From contig NZ_JAFIQY010000001.1 of the NCBI RefSeq assembly GCF_022271435.1, forward strand, positions 496,001-560,000: a DNA stretch of 64,000 bases. Reading direction: 5' to 3'. Positions 18,071-30,144 of the stretch are shown here, piece after piece. A program made the translations under genes and the position numbers. The notes below the pieces were generated by a model that was not told where the DNA came from, did no database searches, and was given only the letters and a program-made list of their open reading frames with translations. Within the stretch, counting starts at the first letter, position 1. Each line of letters starts with the position of its first letter. This DNA comes from Streptomyces monomycini. Lineage in GTDB: Bacteria; Actinomycetota; Actinomycetes; Streptomycetales; Streptomycetaceae.

Positions 18071-18298
18071 CTACTTCTTGATCCAGCCCTTCTTCACCAG
18101 GGCGTCGCACGTGGCCACCGGGTCCTTCTTCCCCTTGTACTGCTTCTTCACTTCCTTGAGGCAGTCGGCGTACGGGAACGGGGGCCCGCTCTGCTCCGCC
18201 CGGGGCTGAACCGTCGCGGCCGCCTCGGCGGCCGCTCCGGTGAACAGCACACCGCTCGTCGCAACCGCCACGGCCAGGGCGAAGGTCATCCGTCGCAT
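18071..18298 (-). CDS. Small secreted protein
   Basis: A 75-residue precursor with a clear signal peptide (MRRMTFALAVAVATSGVLF, AxA cleavage near AAAEAAA). The mature part is short and lysine-rich with two cysteines, in ADCLKEVKKQYKG and VATCDALVKKGW, that could pair. No known family recognised. ATG 18298 is used because AGGAGGG lies ~10 bases upstream; an ATG at 18307 would touch the ribosome-binding site. Convergent with the phosphatase gene. Confidence 0.65.
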   Translation of the reverse strand: MRRMTFALAVAVATSGVLFTGAAAEAAATVQPRAEQSGPPFPYADCLKEVKKQYKGKKDPVATCDALVKKGWIKK

Positions 18299-18643
18299 GG
18301 TCGTCATCCCTCCTCGGGTCTCCTCGCGCCGGAACCCAGCGCTCCGGACGCGCGTGAGCCTTCCGGCAGCTCGTCGGGGACCAGCGGCGCGAAAGGACTC
18401 GACCCCGCCCAACGAGCCGACCCGCCGCGGGAAACGCCGTCCGGCCCGTGGTCGCACCGTTTGCCACGGACACGGAATCCGTACGGGTGGACCACGCGGC
18501 GCTGCGGCCCCCGCGCGGCGGTCCGGCTCCGGCTGTTCACGTCCCGGAGGGGTGCCGGAGACGTTACCTACTGGTAAGTGGTCACTCGCGGGCTCCAGAC
18601 TCCCCGTGCTTCCCCGCCCTCCCCACACCAAGGAGCTTTCCAC
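18299..18643. other. Intergenic region upstream of phytase
   Basis: 345 bp without a supported gene, shared by the small secreted protein (minus) and the phytase (plus). It holds the TTACC-N4-GGTAA dyad described separately, and AAGGAG at 18630-18635 for the phytase start. Confidence 0.4.
18564..18577. promoter_or_regulatory. TTACC-N4-GGTAA dyad upstream of phytase
   Basis: TTACCTACTGGTAA is a 14-bp interrupted palindrome 66 bp before the phytase start codon. Its form resembles TetR-type operators. A single GTTCAC element, possibly half of a PHO box, lies at 18535-18540, which would fit phosphate control of a phytase, but I see no second repeat. Confidence 0.35.
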
Positions 18644-19954
18644 GTGGTCACCTCCCGCAGCGCCCGGACGGCAACGCTCGCGCTCGCCACGGCGCTCACG
18701 GCACTCGCCGCCGCGGCCGTGCCCTTCCCGGCCGGGGCCGCCCCGGCCGCGGCACCGCCCGCCGTCACCCCGCGGGCCGAGACCGCGGCCCTGCACGACG
18801 ACGCGGCCGGCGGCGACGCCGACGCGGACGACCCGGCGATCTGGCGCAATGCCGCCGACCCGGACCGCAGTCTGGTGATCGCCACCGCGAAAAAGGGCGG
18901 CCTGCGGGTCTACGACCTCGACGCGCGCGAGGTGCAGTCCGTGCCGGCACCCGCCGCGCCCGGCCCGGGCCACGCGCCCGGCCGCTTCAACAACGTCGAC
19001 CTGATATCCGGCCTGCGGCTGTCCACGGGCCGCGCCGACCTCGCGGTGACCAGCGACCGCGGCAACGACCGGCTGCGCTTCTACCGCATCGACCGCGACC
19101 GGGCCGGCGGCCCGCTCACCGACGTGACGGACCCCGCGGCCCCGCCCGTCTTCTCCGCCTCGCAGCAGGAGATCGACGGGCAGCGGACCGCTTACGGCCT
19201 CGCCACCTGGACCGACAAGGCCAGCGGCCGCTCGTATGCGCTGGTCAGCCGCCGTGAGCGGACAACCGTCGCGCTGGTGGAACTCGTCCCCGGCTCCGGC
19301 GGGACGGTCGGCTACCGCAAGGTCCGCACCCTGGACCTGCCCGCCGCCTTCCGCCTCCCGAACGGGAAGTCGTGGTCCCCCTGCGCCGAGCCCGGCGAAC
19401 TGCCGCAGGTCGAGGGCATGGTGGTCGACCCGGACAACGGCACGCTGTACGCGGGCCAGGAGGACGTCGGCATCTGGCGGCTGCGCGCCGACCTGACCGG
19501 CACGCCGAAGCTCGTCGACAAGGTCCGCGAGTACGGCGTCCCGGCCACGTACGACGAGGCGACCGAGGAGTGCGTCGCGGGTGCCGACCCGGGCTACGGC
19601 GGCAAGCGGCTGACGGCCGACGTGGAGGGTCTGACGCTGGTCACGGAGTCCGACGGCGACGGTTACCTGCTGGCGTCCAGTCAGGGCGACAACACCTTCG
19701 TGGCCTACGACCGCGAGATCTCCGACGACAACGAGTACGAGGGCGGCTTCCGCGTCACCGCCGCCTCTGCCACCCTCGACGGCTCGGAGGAGTGCGACGG
19801 CGCCGCCGCGCTGGCGGCACCGCTGGGCGCCAGGTACCCGAAGGGTCTGCTCGTCGTGCAGGACGGCCACGACACTCCCGAAGACACCGAACGCCCCTCC
19901 ACCGGCTTCAAGTTCGTGGACCTCCGGGACGTACTGAAGGCGGTGGACGACTGA
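18644..19954 (+). CDS. Secreted beta-propeller phytase
   Basis: A 436-residue exported phytase that releases phosphate from phytate with calcium. Signal peptide at residues 1-33. The propeller begins DADADDPAIWRNAADPDRS, the hallmark of 3-phytases of this class. Later acidic calcium sites include DNTFVAYDRE, VEGMVVDPDNGTLYAG and the cysteine-containing SEECDGAAAL. GTG 18644 follows AAGGAG with 8-base spacing; an upstream in-frame GTG at 18578 lacks one. Probably phosphate-regulated, as is usual for this enzyme. Confidence 0.9.
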   Translation: MVTSRSARTATLALATALTALAAAAVPFPAGAAPAAAPPAVTPRAETAALHDDAAGGDADADDPAIWRNAADPDRSLVIATAKKGGLRVYDLDAREVQSVPAPAAPGPGHAPGRFNNVDLISGLRLSTGRADLAVTSDRGNDRLRFYRIDRDRAGGPLTDVTDPAAPPVFSASQQEIDGQRTAYGLATWTDKASGRSYALVSRRERTTVALVELVPGSGGTVGYRKVRTLDLPAAFRLPNGKSWSPCAEPGELPQVEGMVVDPDNGTLYAGQEDVGIWRLRADLTGTPKLVDKVREYGVPATYDEATEECVAGADPGYGGKRLTADVEGLTLVTESDGDGYLLASSQGDNTFVAYDREISDDNEYEGGFRVTAASATLDGSEECDGAAALAAPLGARYPKGLLVVQDGHDTPEDTERPSTGFKFVDLRDVLKAVDD

Positions 19955-20055
19955 CCCGCCCCCGGACGGGCACCGGCCTCCGGGCCGGGCTCCCCGGGCA
20001 CGGTTCACCCGCGGCGGATGAAGCGGGGCCCGCCCCGCGGCGTTGCGATGCGGCC

Positions 20056-20685
20056 ATGGGTGCACACCACGGCGCCAAGTGCGCGCCGGGAATTGTCCTG
20101 TTGCTCGGTCCACGGCTGGCCCTGCGGGCCGTGGTCGCCGTGGGTACGGCGGTGGGCGCGGCGGCCGAACGGATCGGTGACAGGGTCGGCCGCGCCCGGC
20201 GCGCCGCGCTGCGGCGGGTCGTCGCCGCGGTCGTCGCCCAGCTGGACCTGGACGCTCTGGTGGCGCGGGTGGACGTGAACAAGGTGGCCGAGCGGGTGGC
20301 GGTGGACCGCGTCGCCGACCGGGTCGACGTCGAACGGATCGCGCGCCGGGTCGACATCGACGCCCTGCTGGTCCGGGCCGATCCGGTCGGTCTCGCCCGG
20401 CAGGTGCTCGAAGAGATCGACATCGGCCGGCTCGTCCGGGACACGGGCGGCAGTCTGACGGGCGACGCGGTGGACGCCGTACGGCTGCGGAGCGCGCGTG
20501 CCGACCGGCTGGTGGACGCCTTCACCGACCGGCTGTTGCGACGGAACGGTAGCGTTCCGTCGTCAGCACCCTCACCGCCGTCGTCCGCACCGCCGTCGTC
20601 ATCACCACCCTCACCGCCGCCCCGGGGCGGCGAGGCCGTCGAGGGCTCCGGGCCCGGCGCGCCGACCGGCCGGACCGCCCCGTGA
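20056..20685 (+). CDS. Hypothetical protein with repeated D-V/I-D helical motifs
   Basis: A 209-residue protein. After a hydrophobic N-terminal stretch it has a run of near-repeats every ~8 residues (LDLDALVARVDVNKVAERV, VDRVADRVDVERIARRV, DIDALLVRADPVGLARQV), then IDIGRLVRDTGGSLTGDAVDAVR and a Pro/Ser-rich tail. Actinobacterial proteins of this form commonly precede an RDD membrane protein, as here (4-base overlap). Function unknown; the amphipathic repeats suggest a membrane-surface role. Confidence 0.65.
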   Translation: MGAHHGAKCAPGIVLLLGPRLALRAVVAVGTAVGAAAERIGDRVGRARRAALRRVVAAVVAQLDLDALVARVDVNKVAERVAVDRVADRVDVERIARRVDIDALLVRADPVGLARQVLEEIDIGRLVRDTGGSLTGDAVDAVRLRSARADRLVDAFTDRLLRRNGSVPSSAPSPPSSAPPSSSPPSPPPRGGEAVEGSGPGAPTGRTAP

Positions 20686-21326
20686 CGCCTCCTTCGCCCG
20701 CCGCCGGTCTCAGCCCCTCCCACCTGCAAGGCCGCACCGCGGGCCTGGTCTCCCGCGCCCTGGCGGCCGTCGCCGACGCCCTGGTCGTGCTGGGCATCGC
20801 CGTGCTGGCCGGACTGGCCCTCGGAGCCGTCCGCTTCCTCGTGTCCGGGCCGCCGTTCGCGGTACCGAGGCCGTCGGACGGGTTCACGGGTGCCTTCGGG
20901 GGCTGCCTCGCCGTCGGATACCTGGCGGTGGGCTGGTCGGTGACGGGCCGGACCGTGGGCGGTCGGCTGATGGGACTGCGGGTGGCGCACCGCTCGGGAC
21001 GGCGGCTCCGGCCGGGCCGCGCCCTGCTCCGGGCCGTGCTGTGCGTCGCGCTGCCGCTGGGGTTGTTCTGGGCGGTGCCGAGCAGGCGCGGCGCGTCCGT
21101 GGCCGATCTCGTCGTCCGCAGCGCGGTCGTGCACGACTGGTACGGCGGACGGGCCGCCCGGGGCACGGGAGCCGTCGCGTCAGCGCGGCGCCGGCTGCCG
21201 CGGGAGCAGCGTGGCGGCGAGGAAGCCGCCGCATCCGACGACGGCCAGCACGATCAGCGCGGCGGCGTAGGAGCCGAACGCCAGGTCGGCGACGAGGATG
21301 GTGCCGGCGACCGCCGTGCCGAGTGA
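20682..21326 (+). CDS. RDD-family membrane protein
   Basis: A 214-residue protein with two to three transmembrane segments (VADALVVLGIAVLAGLALG; FGGCLAVGYLAVGWSVTG; LLRAVLCVALPLGLFWAV), followed by RRGASVADLVVRSAVVHDW, the RDD C-terminal signature. The last ~50 residues are hydrophilic and are encoded antisense to the end of the MFS gene (147-bp convergent overlap), so the extension looks like a lost stop codon. GTG overlaps the preceding stop, making a two-gene operon. Confidence 0.78.
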   Translation: MTPPSPAAGLSPSHLQGRTAGLVSRALAAVADALVVLGIAVLAGLALGAVRFLVSGPPFAVPRPSDGFTGAFGGCLAVGYLAVGWSVTGRTVGGRLMGLRVAHRSGRRLRPGRALLRAVLCVALPLGLFWAVPSRRGASVADLVVRSAVVHDWYGGRAARGTGAVASARRRLPREQRGGEEAAASDDGQHDQRGGVGAERQVGDEDGAGDRRAE

Positions 21327-22589
21327 GGAGCCGAGGTTGGACACGCTGCGCGACAGTCCGGAGATCTCGCCCTGCTGGTCCTCGGGGAAGCTGGACTGCA
21401 CGACGTTCACCGAGGGGGTCAGCATCACGCCGAGTCCGAGGCCGATCAGCAGCAGTCCGGGGGTGGCGGCCCAGGCGCTCGGGGAGGCGTTCACCATGAC
21501 GAGGAGGATCACGATGCCGCAGACCGTCACGGCGAAGCCGGTCATGACCAGGGCCCGCGGCGTGCGCCGCTTGGCGAAGCGCTCGGCGGCGAGCGAGGCC
21601 GCGAGGAGGCCCGCGGTGGCCGCCGTGAAGATCACTCCGGTCCGGATGGCGTCGTAGCCGCGGACCACTTGGAGGTAGGCGGCCACCACGAACGACACCC
21701 CCATGAGGATCAGCCACTGGAGATTCTGGGTGAGCAGACCGAGGTTGGAGGTGCGGTCGCGGAACAGGCCGGTGGACAGCAGCGGTTCGCGGCCCGCGCG
21801 CTCCCTCGTCCTGATCCACCGGAAGAACCCGGCCAGCACGAGGACGCCGAGCAGGAGCAGCCCCGCCATCAGCCAGCCGTTGTCGTCGGCGGCGAGGATT
21901 CCGGCGACGACGAGGATCAGACCGGCGGCCGACAGGACCGCCCCGCCGATGTCGAAGGGCCGGGCGGGCTCCGGGGGCAGCGGGTCCGCGATCCGGCGGC
22001 TCAGTACGACGATCACCACGACCACCAGCGCCTGGAAGACGAAGGCCGCCCGCCAGCTCAGCCCCGAGGTGATGAGCCCGCCGATCAGCGGCCCGGCGGC
22101 GGCGCCGACACCGCCCATCGCCATGATCACACCGAACGCGCGGGCGCGGGCCGTGATGTCCGTGAAGAAGAGCGTGGTGAGGATGTAGACCGGCGGGATG
22201 AGCAGGGCCGTACCGACGCCTTCGAGGATCGAGTTGCCGAGGATCAGTACGCCGAGGCCGGGCGCGGCCGCGCTGAGCAGGGCGCCGACGCCGTAGACGA
22301 TCAGACCGGCCACCAGGCACCGCTTGCGGCCGAGGCGGTCGGTGAGCTTGCCGCCGGGAATCATCAGCGCCGCCATGACCAGCAGGAAGATGGTGATCGC
22401 GAGTTGCACTCCCTGCACGGTGGTGTCGAGGTCCGCGCTGATGTCGTTGATCATCACGTTCATGTTGGAGCCGGCGAAGCTGCAGATGAACTGGGCGAGC
22501 GCGAGCGGCACCAGCACCTGGCGCGGTGTGCTCGGCACGTGTCCGCGGGTCCCCGTCCCGGGGCCGGTGGGGCCGGTCGGTACGGTCAT
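21180..22589 (-). CDS. MFS multidrug exporter, DHA2-like, 14 TM
   Basis: A 469-residue drug:proton antiporter. Motif A is GGKLTDRLGRKR; about 14 hydrophobic spans can be counted, and the antiporter motif C region VGAAAGPLIGGLI is present. Substrate unknown. No local regulator is adjacent, unlike many efflux genes. ATG start at 22589. The 3' end overlaps the RDD gene. Confidence 0.88.
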   Translation of the reverse strand: MTVPTGPTGPGTGTRGHVPSTPRQVLVPLALAQFICSFAGSNMNVMINDISADLDTTVQGVQLAITIFLLVMAALMIPGGKLTDRLGRKRCLVAGLIVYGVGALLSAAAPGLGVLILGNSILEGVGTALLIPPVYILTTLFFTDITARARAFGVIMAMGGVGAAAGPLIGGLITSGLSWRAAFVFQALVVVVIVVLSRRIADPLPPEPARPFDIGGAVLSAAGLILVVAGILAADDNGWLMAGLLLLGVLVLAGFFRWIRTRERAGREPLLSTGLFRDRTSNLGLLTQNLQWLILMGVSFVVAAYLQVVRGYDAIRTGVIFTAATAGLLAASLAAERFAKRRTPRALVMTGFAVTVCGIVILLVMVNASPSAWAATPGLLLIGLGLGVMLTPSVNVVQSSFPEDQQGEISGLSRSVSNLGSSLGTAVAGTILVADLAFGSYAAALIVLAVVGCGGFLAATLLPRQPAPR

Positions 22590-22680
22590 CGTCTGGCCTC
22601 CGATCGCTGCTGCCCGGCGGACGACGTGCGGCCGTCCGCCGGGCGCCGTTCATCGTCCCGGCCGGAGTGATCGCGCGTCG

Positions 22681-22697
22681 TCACCCGCCGGGGGTGA
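22681..22697. promoter_or_regulatory. Island operator site A (TCACC-N7-GGTGA)
   Basis: TCACCCGCCGGGGGTGA, 80 bp before the first DUF7144 start. Here the symmetry extends: an 11-bp perfect inverted repeat spans 22676-22702. One of eight similar sites in the 22.7-40.3 kb island (see finding). Confidence 0.6.
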
Positions 22698-22777
22698 CGA
22701 CGTACCCCTGCCTCCCGGAGCACCCTCGGCGCCGACGCGGGGCAATCCGCACCCGCCTCGGAGACGGAGGGCCTGTC

Positions 22778-23200
22778 ATGGCCACCACGACCAGCCCGCA
22801 CCACCGCTCGGCAGGAGCCATGGCCGCCGCGAGCGGCCTGACGATCTTCGCTGCCGTGATGCTGTTCATCTCCGGTGTGCTCGACCTCTTCCGGGGCATC
22901 ATGGGCATCGCCGAGAACGAGGTCTTCCTCAACACCCCCAACTACGTGTTCAAGTTCGACCTGACCAGCTGGGGATGGATCCACCTGGCCTTCGGCGCGG
23001 TCGCCGTCATCGTGAGCCTCGGTCTGTTCACGGCGGCCACCTGGGCCCGGGTCCTCGCGATCGGTATCGCGGCCCTGCTGATCGTCGTCAACTTCCTCAC
23101 CATTCCCTACTATCCGGTCTGGTCGATCACCCTGATCGCGCTGTACGGGGCCACCATCTGGGCCCTGTGCGTGGTCCGCCGGGACACCCTCGGCGATTGA
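22778..23200 (+). CDS. DUF7144 four-helix membrane protein (copy 1)
   Basis: A 140-residue integral membrane protein with four hydrophobic spans. Family marks are FNTP-like segment FLNTPNYVFKFDLTSWGWIH, and TIPYYPVWSITLIAL. Function unknown; genes of this family are usually found in stress or gas-exchange clusters of Streptomyces. GGAGG-like sequence at about 22766 supports ATG 22778. A second copy lies at 35925-36386. It heads a likely operon with PPK2 and the SulP transporter. Confidence 0.82.
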   Translation: MATTTSPHHRSAGAMAAASGLTIFAAVMLFISGVLDLFRGIMGIAENEVFLNTPNYVFKFDLTSWGWIHLAFGAVAVIVSLGLFTAATWARVLAIGIAALLIVVNFLTIPYYPVWSITLIALYGATIWALCVVRRDTLGD

Positions 23201-23213
23201 CCGGAGCGGATCC

Positions 23214-24146
23214 GTGCCGGACCGGGCGGTGCGTGCGGCGGACGAGTGGGCCGGGCGGATCGCGCAATTCATCGCACCCCTTCGGGTGAAGCCGGGGTCG
23301 CAGGTCGAGTTGGGCAAGGACTTCGACCCCGGACACAAGGCGGGCATCAAGCGCAAGAGCGACGGTCAGGAGCTGCTGCGCACCGGTGTCACCCTGCTGG
23401 CCGACCAGCAGCGGCGGCTGGCCGCGCAGGGCACCCACGGAGTGCTGGTGTGCCTGCAAGCGCTGGACGCCGGCGGTAAGGACGGCACGATCCGGCACGT
23501 GATGACCGGAGTGAACCCGCAAGGGGTGCACGTGGTCGGCTTCAAACAGCCGTCCGCCGAGGAACTCGACCACGACTACCTGTGGCGCTACGCCTGCCAC
23601 CTCCCCCGGCGCGGGGAGATCGGGATCTTCAACCGGTCGCACTACGAGGAGGTCCTGGTGGTGCGGGTGCATCCGGAACTTCTCGACCGGCAGCGCCTGC
23701 CGGGCCGGGGCCGGCGGCAGGACCTGTGGCACCGGCGGTTCCGGGAGATCAACGACTGGGAGCGGTATCTGACCGACAACGGCTTCCGGCTCGTGAAGCT
23801 GTTCCTGAACCTGTCCCGGGAGGAGCAGCGGGCCCGCTTCCTGCAGCGGATCGACGTCCCCGAGCGTAACTGGAAGTTCTCGGCGGCCGACATCCGCGAG
23901 CGCGCCCGGTGGGACGACTACCAGCGGGCGTTCTCCGCCATGCTGTCCGCCACCAGCACCCGCTGGGCGCCCTGGTACGTCGTCCCCGCCGACCACAAGT
24001 GGTTCGCGCGCATCTGCGCGGCCGCGGTGCTCGCCCACGTCCTGACCGAGATCGGTCCGCGGTACCCGGACGTCGGTGAGCAGGCCCGGCGCGACCTGGC
24101 GCGGGCCCGGAAGCAACTGGAGGCGGAACGCGGGCGGCCGCGATGA
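23214..24146 (+). CDS. ppk2: Polyphosphate kinase 2 family phosphotransferase
   Basis: A 310-residue PPK2 enzyme, which moves phosphate between polyphosphate and nucleoside mono- or diphosphates. Walker A is LQALDAGGKDGTIRHV; the second conserved block is HDYLWRYACHLPRRGEIGIFNRSHYEEVLVVR in pieces; the lid shows FREINDWERYLTDNG. The length and one-domain layout fit class I PPK2. It begins 13 bases after DUF7144 and overlaps the SulP gene by 4 bases, so energy storage and anion transport are coupled in one transcript. Confidence 0.9.
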   Translation: MPDRAVRAADEWAGRIAQFIAPLRVKPGSQVELGKDFDPGHKAGIKRKSDGQELLRTGVTLLADQQRRLAAQGTHGVLVCLQALDAGGKDGTIRHVMTGVNPQGVHVVGFKQPSAEELDHDYLWRYACHLPRRGEIGIFNRSHYEEVLVVRVHPELLDRQRLPGRGRRQDLWHRRFREINDWERYLTDNGFRLVKLFLNLSREEQRARFLQRIDVPERNWKFSAADIRERARWDDYQRAFSAMLSATSTRWAPWYVVPADHKWFARICAAAVLAHVLTEIGPRYPDVGEQARRDLARARKQLEAERGRPR

Positions 24147-25954
24147 CGGACGCCGGCGGCCAAGGCCCCCGGAAGACGGCCGGCCGGGGCGCCCGGGCCG
24201 TGGCGAAGGCCCGGGCGGCGGCGCCCGGCCTGCGTACGTTCTCGGACTACCGGCGGGAGTGGCTCGTCAAGGACGTCGTCGCCGGCGTCGTGCTGACCAC
24301 GTTGCTGGTGCCGCAGGGCATGGCGTACGCGGAACTGGCGGGGCTGCCCGCGATCAACGGCCTGTACACGTCCGTCCTGTGCCTGCTGGCGTACGCGGTC
24401 TTCGGCCCGTCGCGGATCCTGGTGCTCGGCCCGGACTCCTCCCTCGGCCCGATGATCGCCGCGACGGTGCTGCCGCTGGCCGCCGCCGGCGGCGACAGCG
24501 GACGGGCGGTCGCGCTCGCCTCGGTACTGGCCCTGCTGGTCGGTGCGGTGATGGTCCTGGCGAGCGTGGCGAAGCTCGGCTTCATCGCCGACCTGATCTC
24601 CAAGCCGACCATGATCGGCTACATGAACGGGCTGGCGCTGACCATTCTGATCGGGCAGCTGCCGAAGCTGTGCGGCCTCTCGACGGACGCCGACGGGCTG
24701 CTCGGCGAGGTGTCCGGGTTCGCCCGCGGGCTGGCCGACGGGAAGGTGGTGCCCGCCGCCCTGGCGGTGGGCGCGGGCGGGGTCGTGCTGATCCTGGTGT
24801 TGCAGCGGTGGCTGCCGAAGGTGCCGGCGGTGCTCGTCATGGTGCTGCTGGCCATGGCCTCGACGTCCCTGTTCGGTCTGGCCGACCGTGGCGTCGGCCT
24901 GGTCGGCTCCCTGCCCACCGGCTTCCCGCCGCTGTCCGTGCCGCATGTCGCCTGGGACGATCTCGCTCCCCTGTGCGCCGGGGCGGTGGGCATCGCCCTG
25001 GTGTCCCTGGCCGACACCATCTCCAACGCGTCGGCGTTCGCGGCCCGCACCGGACAGGAGGTCCAGGGCAACAAGGAGATGCACGCGATCGGTGCCGCGA
25101 ACCTGGCGGCGGGGCTGTTCCAGGGCTTCCCCGTCAGTACGAGCGGCTCGCGGACGGCCGTGGCCGAACGCGCGGGCGCCCGGACCCAGCTCACCGGCGT
25201 CGTCGGAGCCGTACTGATCATCGTCATGCTGGTGCTGTTCCCGGGCCTGTTCCGCAGTCTGCCGCAGCCCGCGCTGGCCGCGGTGGTCGTCACGGCCGCG
25301 CTGTCGCTGGCCGACCTCACGGGCACGGTACGGCTGTGGCAGCGGCGCAGGACGGAGTTCGCCCTGTCGGTCGCGGCCTTCCTCGGTGTGGCGCTGCTCG
25401 GGGTGCTGCCCGGCATCGCGGTCGCGGTCGGCCTGTCGATCCTCAACGTCTTCCGGCGCGCGTGGTGGCCGTACAACACCGTGCTGGGCCGGGTGCCGGG
25501 CCTGGAGGGCTATCACGACGTGCGCTCCTACCCGGACGCCGACCACCTGCCCGGGCTGGTGATCCACCGTTTCGACGCGCCCTTGTTCTTCGCCAACGCC
25601 AAGGCCTTCCGCGACGAGGTGCTGCGCCTGTCGCACGGCGAGCCGCCGCCCCGGTGGATCCTGGTCGCCGCCGAGCCCGTGACCGATGTGGACACCACCG
25701 CCGCCGAGGTGCTGGCGGATCTGCGCACGGCGCTCGACGGCCGGCGGGTCCGCCTGGTGTTCGCCGAACTCAAGGACCCGGTGCTGCGCAGGCTCGACAC
25801 GTACGGGCTGACCCGTGCCTTCGGTGCCGACCGGTTCTTCCCCACCGTCGAGTCCGCCGTGGACGCGTACCGTGCCGGGACCGGGGCGGCTTGGACCGCG
25901 GCCGGTCCGCCTCCCGGTCCCGGCACGGACGGCGGTCCGCGGCGCGCGGGGTGA
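24143..25954 (+). CDS. SulP-family anion transporter with STAS domain
   Basis: A 603-residue SLC26/SulP protein. It opens with RREWLVKDVVAGVVLTTLLVPQGMAYAELAGLP, the SulP signature region, has about 12 membrane spans, the GFPVSTSGSRTAVAERAGA loop, and a C-terminal cytoplasmic STAS domain (FANAKAFRDEV, VDTTAAEVLADL). Sulfate, bicarbonate or other anions are possible substrates. In the same operon as PPK2. Confidence 0.9.
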   Translation: MTDAGGQGPRKTAGRGARAVAKARAAAPGLRTFSDYRREWLVKDVVAGVVLTTLLVPQGMAYAELAGLPAINGLYTSVLCLLAYAVFGPSRILVLGPDSSLGPMIAATVLPLAAAGGDSGRAVALASVLALLVGAVMVLASVAKLGFIADLISKPTMIGYMNGLALTILIGQLPKLCGLSTDADGLLGEVSGFARGLADGKVVPAALAVGAGGVVLILVLQRWLPKVPAVLVMVLLAMASTSLFGLADRGVGLVGSLPTGFPPLSVPHVAWDDLAPLCAGAVGIALVSLADTISNASAFAARTGQEVQGNKEMHAIGAANLAAGLFQGFPVSTSGSRTAVAERAGARTQLTGVVGAVLIIVMLVLFPGLFRSLPQPALAAVVVTAALSLADLTGTVRLWQRRRTEFALSVAAFLGVALLGVLPGIAVAVGLSILNVFRRAWWPYNTVLGRVPGLEGYHDVRSYPDADHLPGLVIHRFDAPLFFANAKAFRDEVLRLSHGEPPPRWILVAAEPVTDVDTTAAEVLADLRTALDGRRVRLVFAELKDPVLRRLDTYGLTRAFGADRFFPTVESAVDAYRAGTGAAWTAAGPPPGPGTDGGPRRAG

Positions 25955-25978
25955 GGCGCACCGCCGAGCCGGTCGGTC

Positions 25979-27459
25979 TCAGTCCCGGTCCGGGCCGACG
26001 GCCAGGAGATGCGTGCCCCAGGCCTCCAGGTCGACGAACAGGCCGGGGCCGGCCAGCTCGGTCCCGGACCGCGCGTAGCGCTCACCGTTCAGCAGTCCGG
26101 TCAGCAGCCATGCGCCGGAGCCCAGCTCCGGCCACGGCAGCCGGACGCGTCCCTGGGCCGGCTGGTCCGAGAGGTTCAGCACCGTCAGGAACCGCCCGGA
26201 GGGGCCCGCCCAGCACCAGGCGAGGATGTTCCCGGCGGACGCGTTGTCGGGCCAGCCCGCGCACTCCAGCAGTTCCCACCGTCCGGTCCGCATCCCGCTG
26301 CGGTGCACGCCGGCCAGCAGCCGCTCGTGGAAGGCCCGCAATGCGGTGTCCACCGGCTCGTCGGGACGCCGGTCCAGGAAGACCGGCAGCCGGGTACGAC
26401 GCCCGGTGAACTGGCCCTCGTGCCACAGTGTCGCGCCCGGCAGCGTGGCGATCAGCACCGCCGCCGCGCGCTCCTTGGCCGGGTGCAGCGTCTCCGCGGC
26501 CCGGGGCTCGTCGTGGTTCTCCAGGAACCGTACGAGCTTGCGCTGATAACTCTCGTCCGCCGTCAGGTGCTGCCGTACCGCCTCGGGGCTCTCGTTCAGG
26601 ATCCGGTCGTAGAGCCGCTTGTCGTAGCAGAAGTCGAACCCCTGCTGCTGCAAAGCCCATTCGAGGTCCCAGTACGCCTCGGCGGCGAAGGTCATGCCGG
26701 GGTGGCGCTGCCGTACGCCGTCGATGACCGTGGGCCAGAAGTCGTCCGGCGGCGGGGCCCCGGCGCGCTGCCCCCAGGTGCGGGCGAAGATGTCGTTCAT
26801 CAGCAGCATGGCCATGTCGCAGCGCACCCCGTCGCAGACCTGCCCGATACGGCCCAGCACGTCCGTCGTCGCCCGGCGCAGGGCGGGGTCGAAGGCGTTC
26901 AGCTGCACCACGTCCGGCCAGGGCGGGAAGAAGGGGTCGCGGCCGCGGGCGAGGACGGCGGCCCCGGTGTCGAGGTAGGCGGCCGGGTCGCGCCGGGCGT
27001 CGTCGGCGGTGCCCCGTACGAAGTACTCGGGGTGCTCGGTCACCCAGGGGCTGTCCGGGGCGACGTGGTTGGGGACGTAGTCGAGCAGCAGCCCGATGCC
27101 GCGGCTGTCGAGTTCGGCGCGCGCGGCGGCCAGCCCTTCGGCGCCGCCGAGCGTCGCGTCGACTTCGTAGCGCCGGATGCAGTACGGCGAACCGGCGATC
27201 CCGCTCTCCTCGATGCCGGGTACGGCCTGGGCGAACGCGGTGCGCAGCGACGGGTCCCCCAGGGCGATGCCGCGGCCCTGGGGACTGCGCTCCCACACCC
27301 CCATGAGCCAGACGGCGTCGATGCCGTGCGGGGTGATCTCGTCCCACGCGTCCTTGGACACGTCGCCAAGTCCGGCCGGAGCGCCGGTGCGGCGCCGGAC
27401 CTCACGCAGCCACACCCGGGTGTTGGCCTCGTACACGACGGGCTGTGCCGGCAGCTCGG

Positions 27460-27463
<4 letters not shown>
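25979..27463 (-). CDS. GH13 alpha-amylase-family enzyme
   Basis: A 494-residue TIM-barrel glycosidase of clan GH-H. The four conserved regions are visible: LLLDYVPNHV (region I), DGVRCDMA with the nucleophile Asp (II), FAAEAYWDLEW with the acid/base Glu (III) and FLENHDEPR (IV). A C-terminal beta domain follows. No signal peptide, so it acts in the cytoplasm, probably on maltodextrin, trehalose or glycogen-related sugars. AAGGAGAGG precedes ATG 27463, which overlaps the GH63-like gene by 4 bases. Confidence 0.88.
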
Positions 27464-30140
<2,677 letters not shown>

Positions 30141-30144
<4 letters not shown>

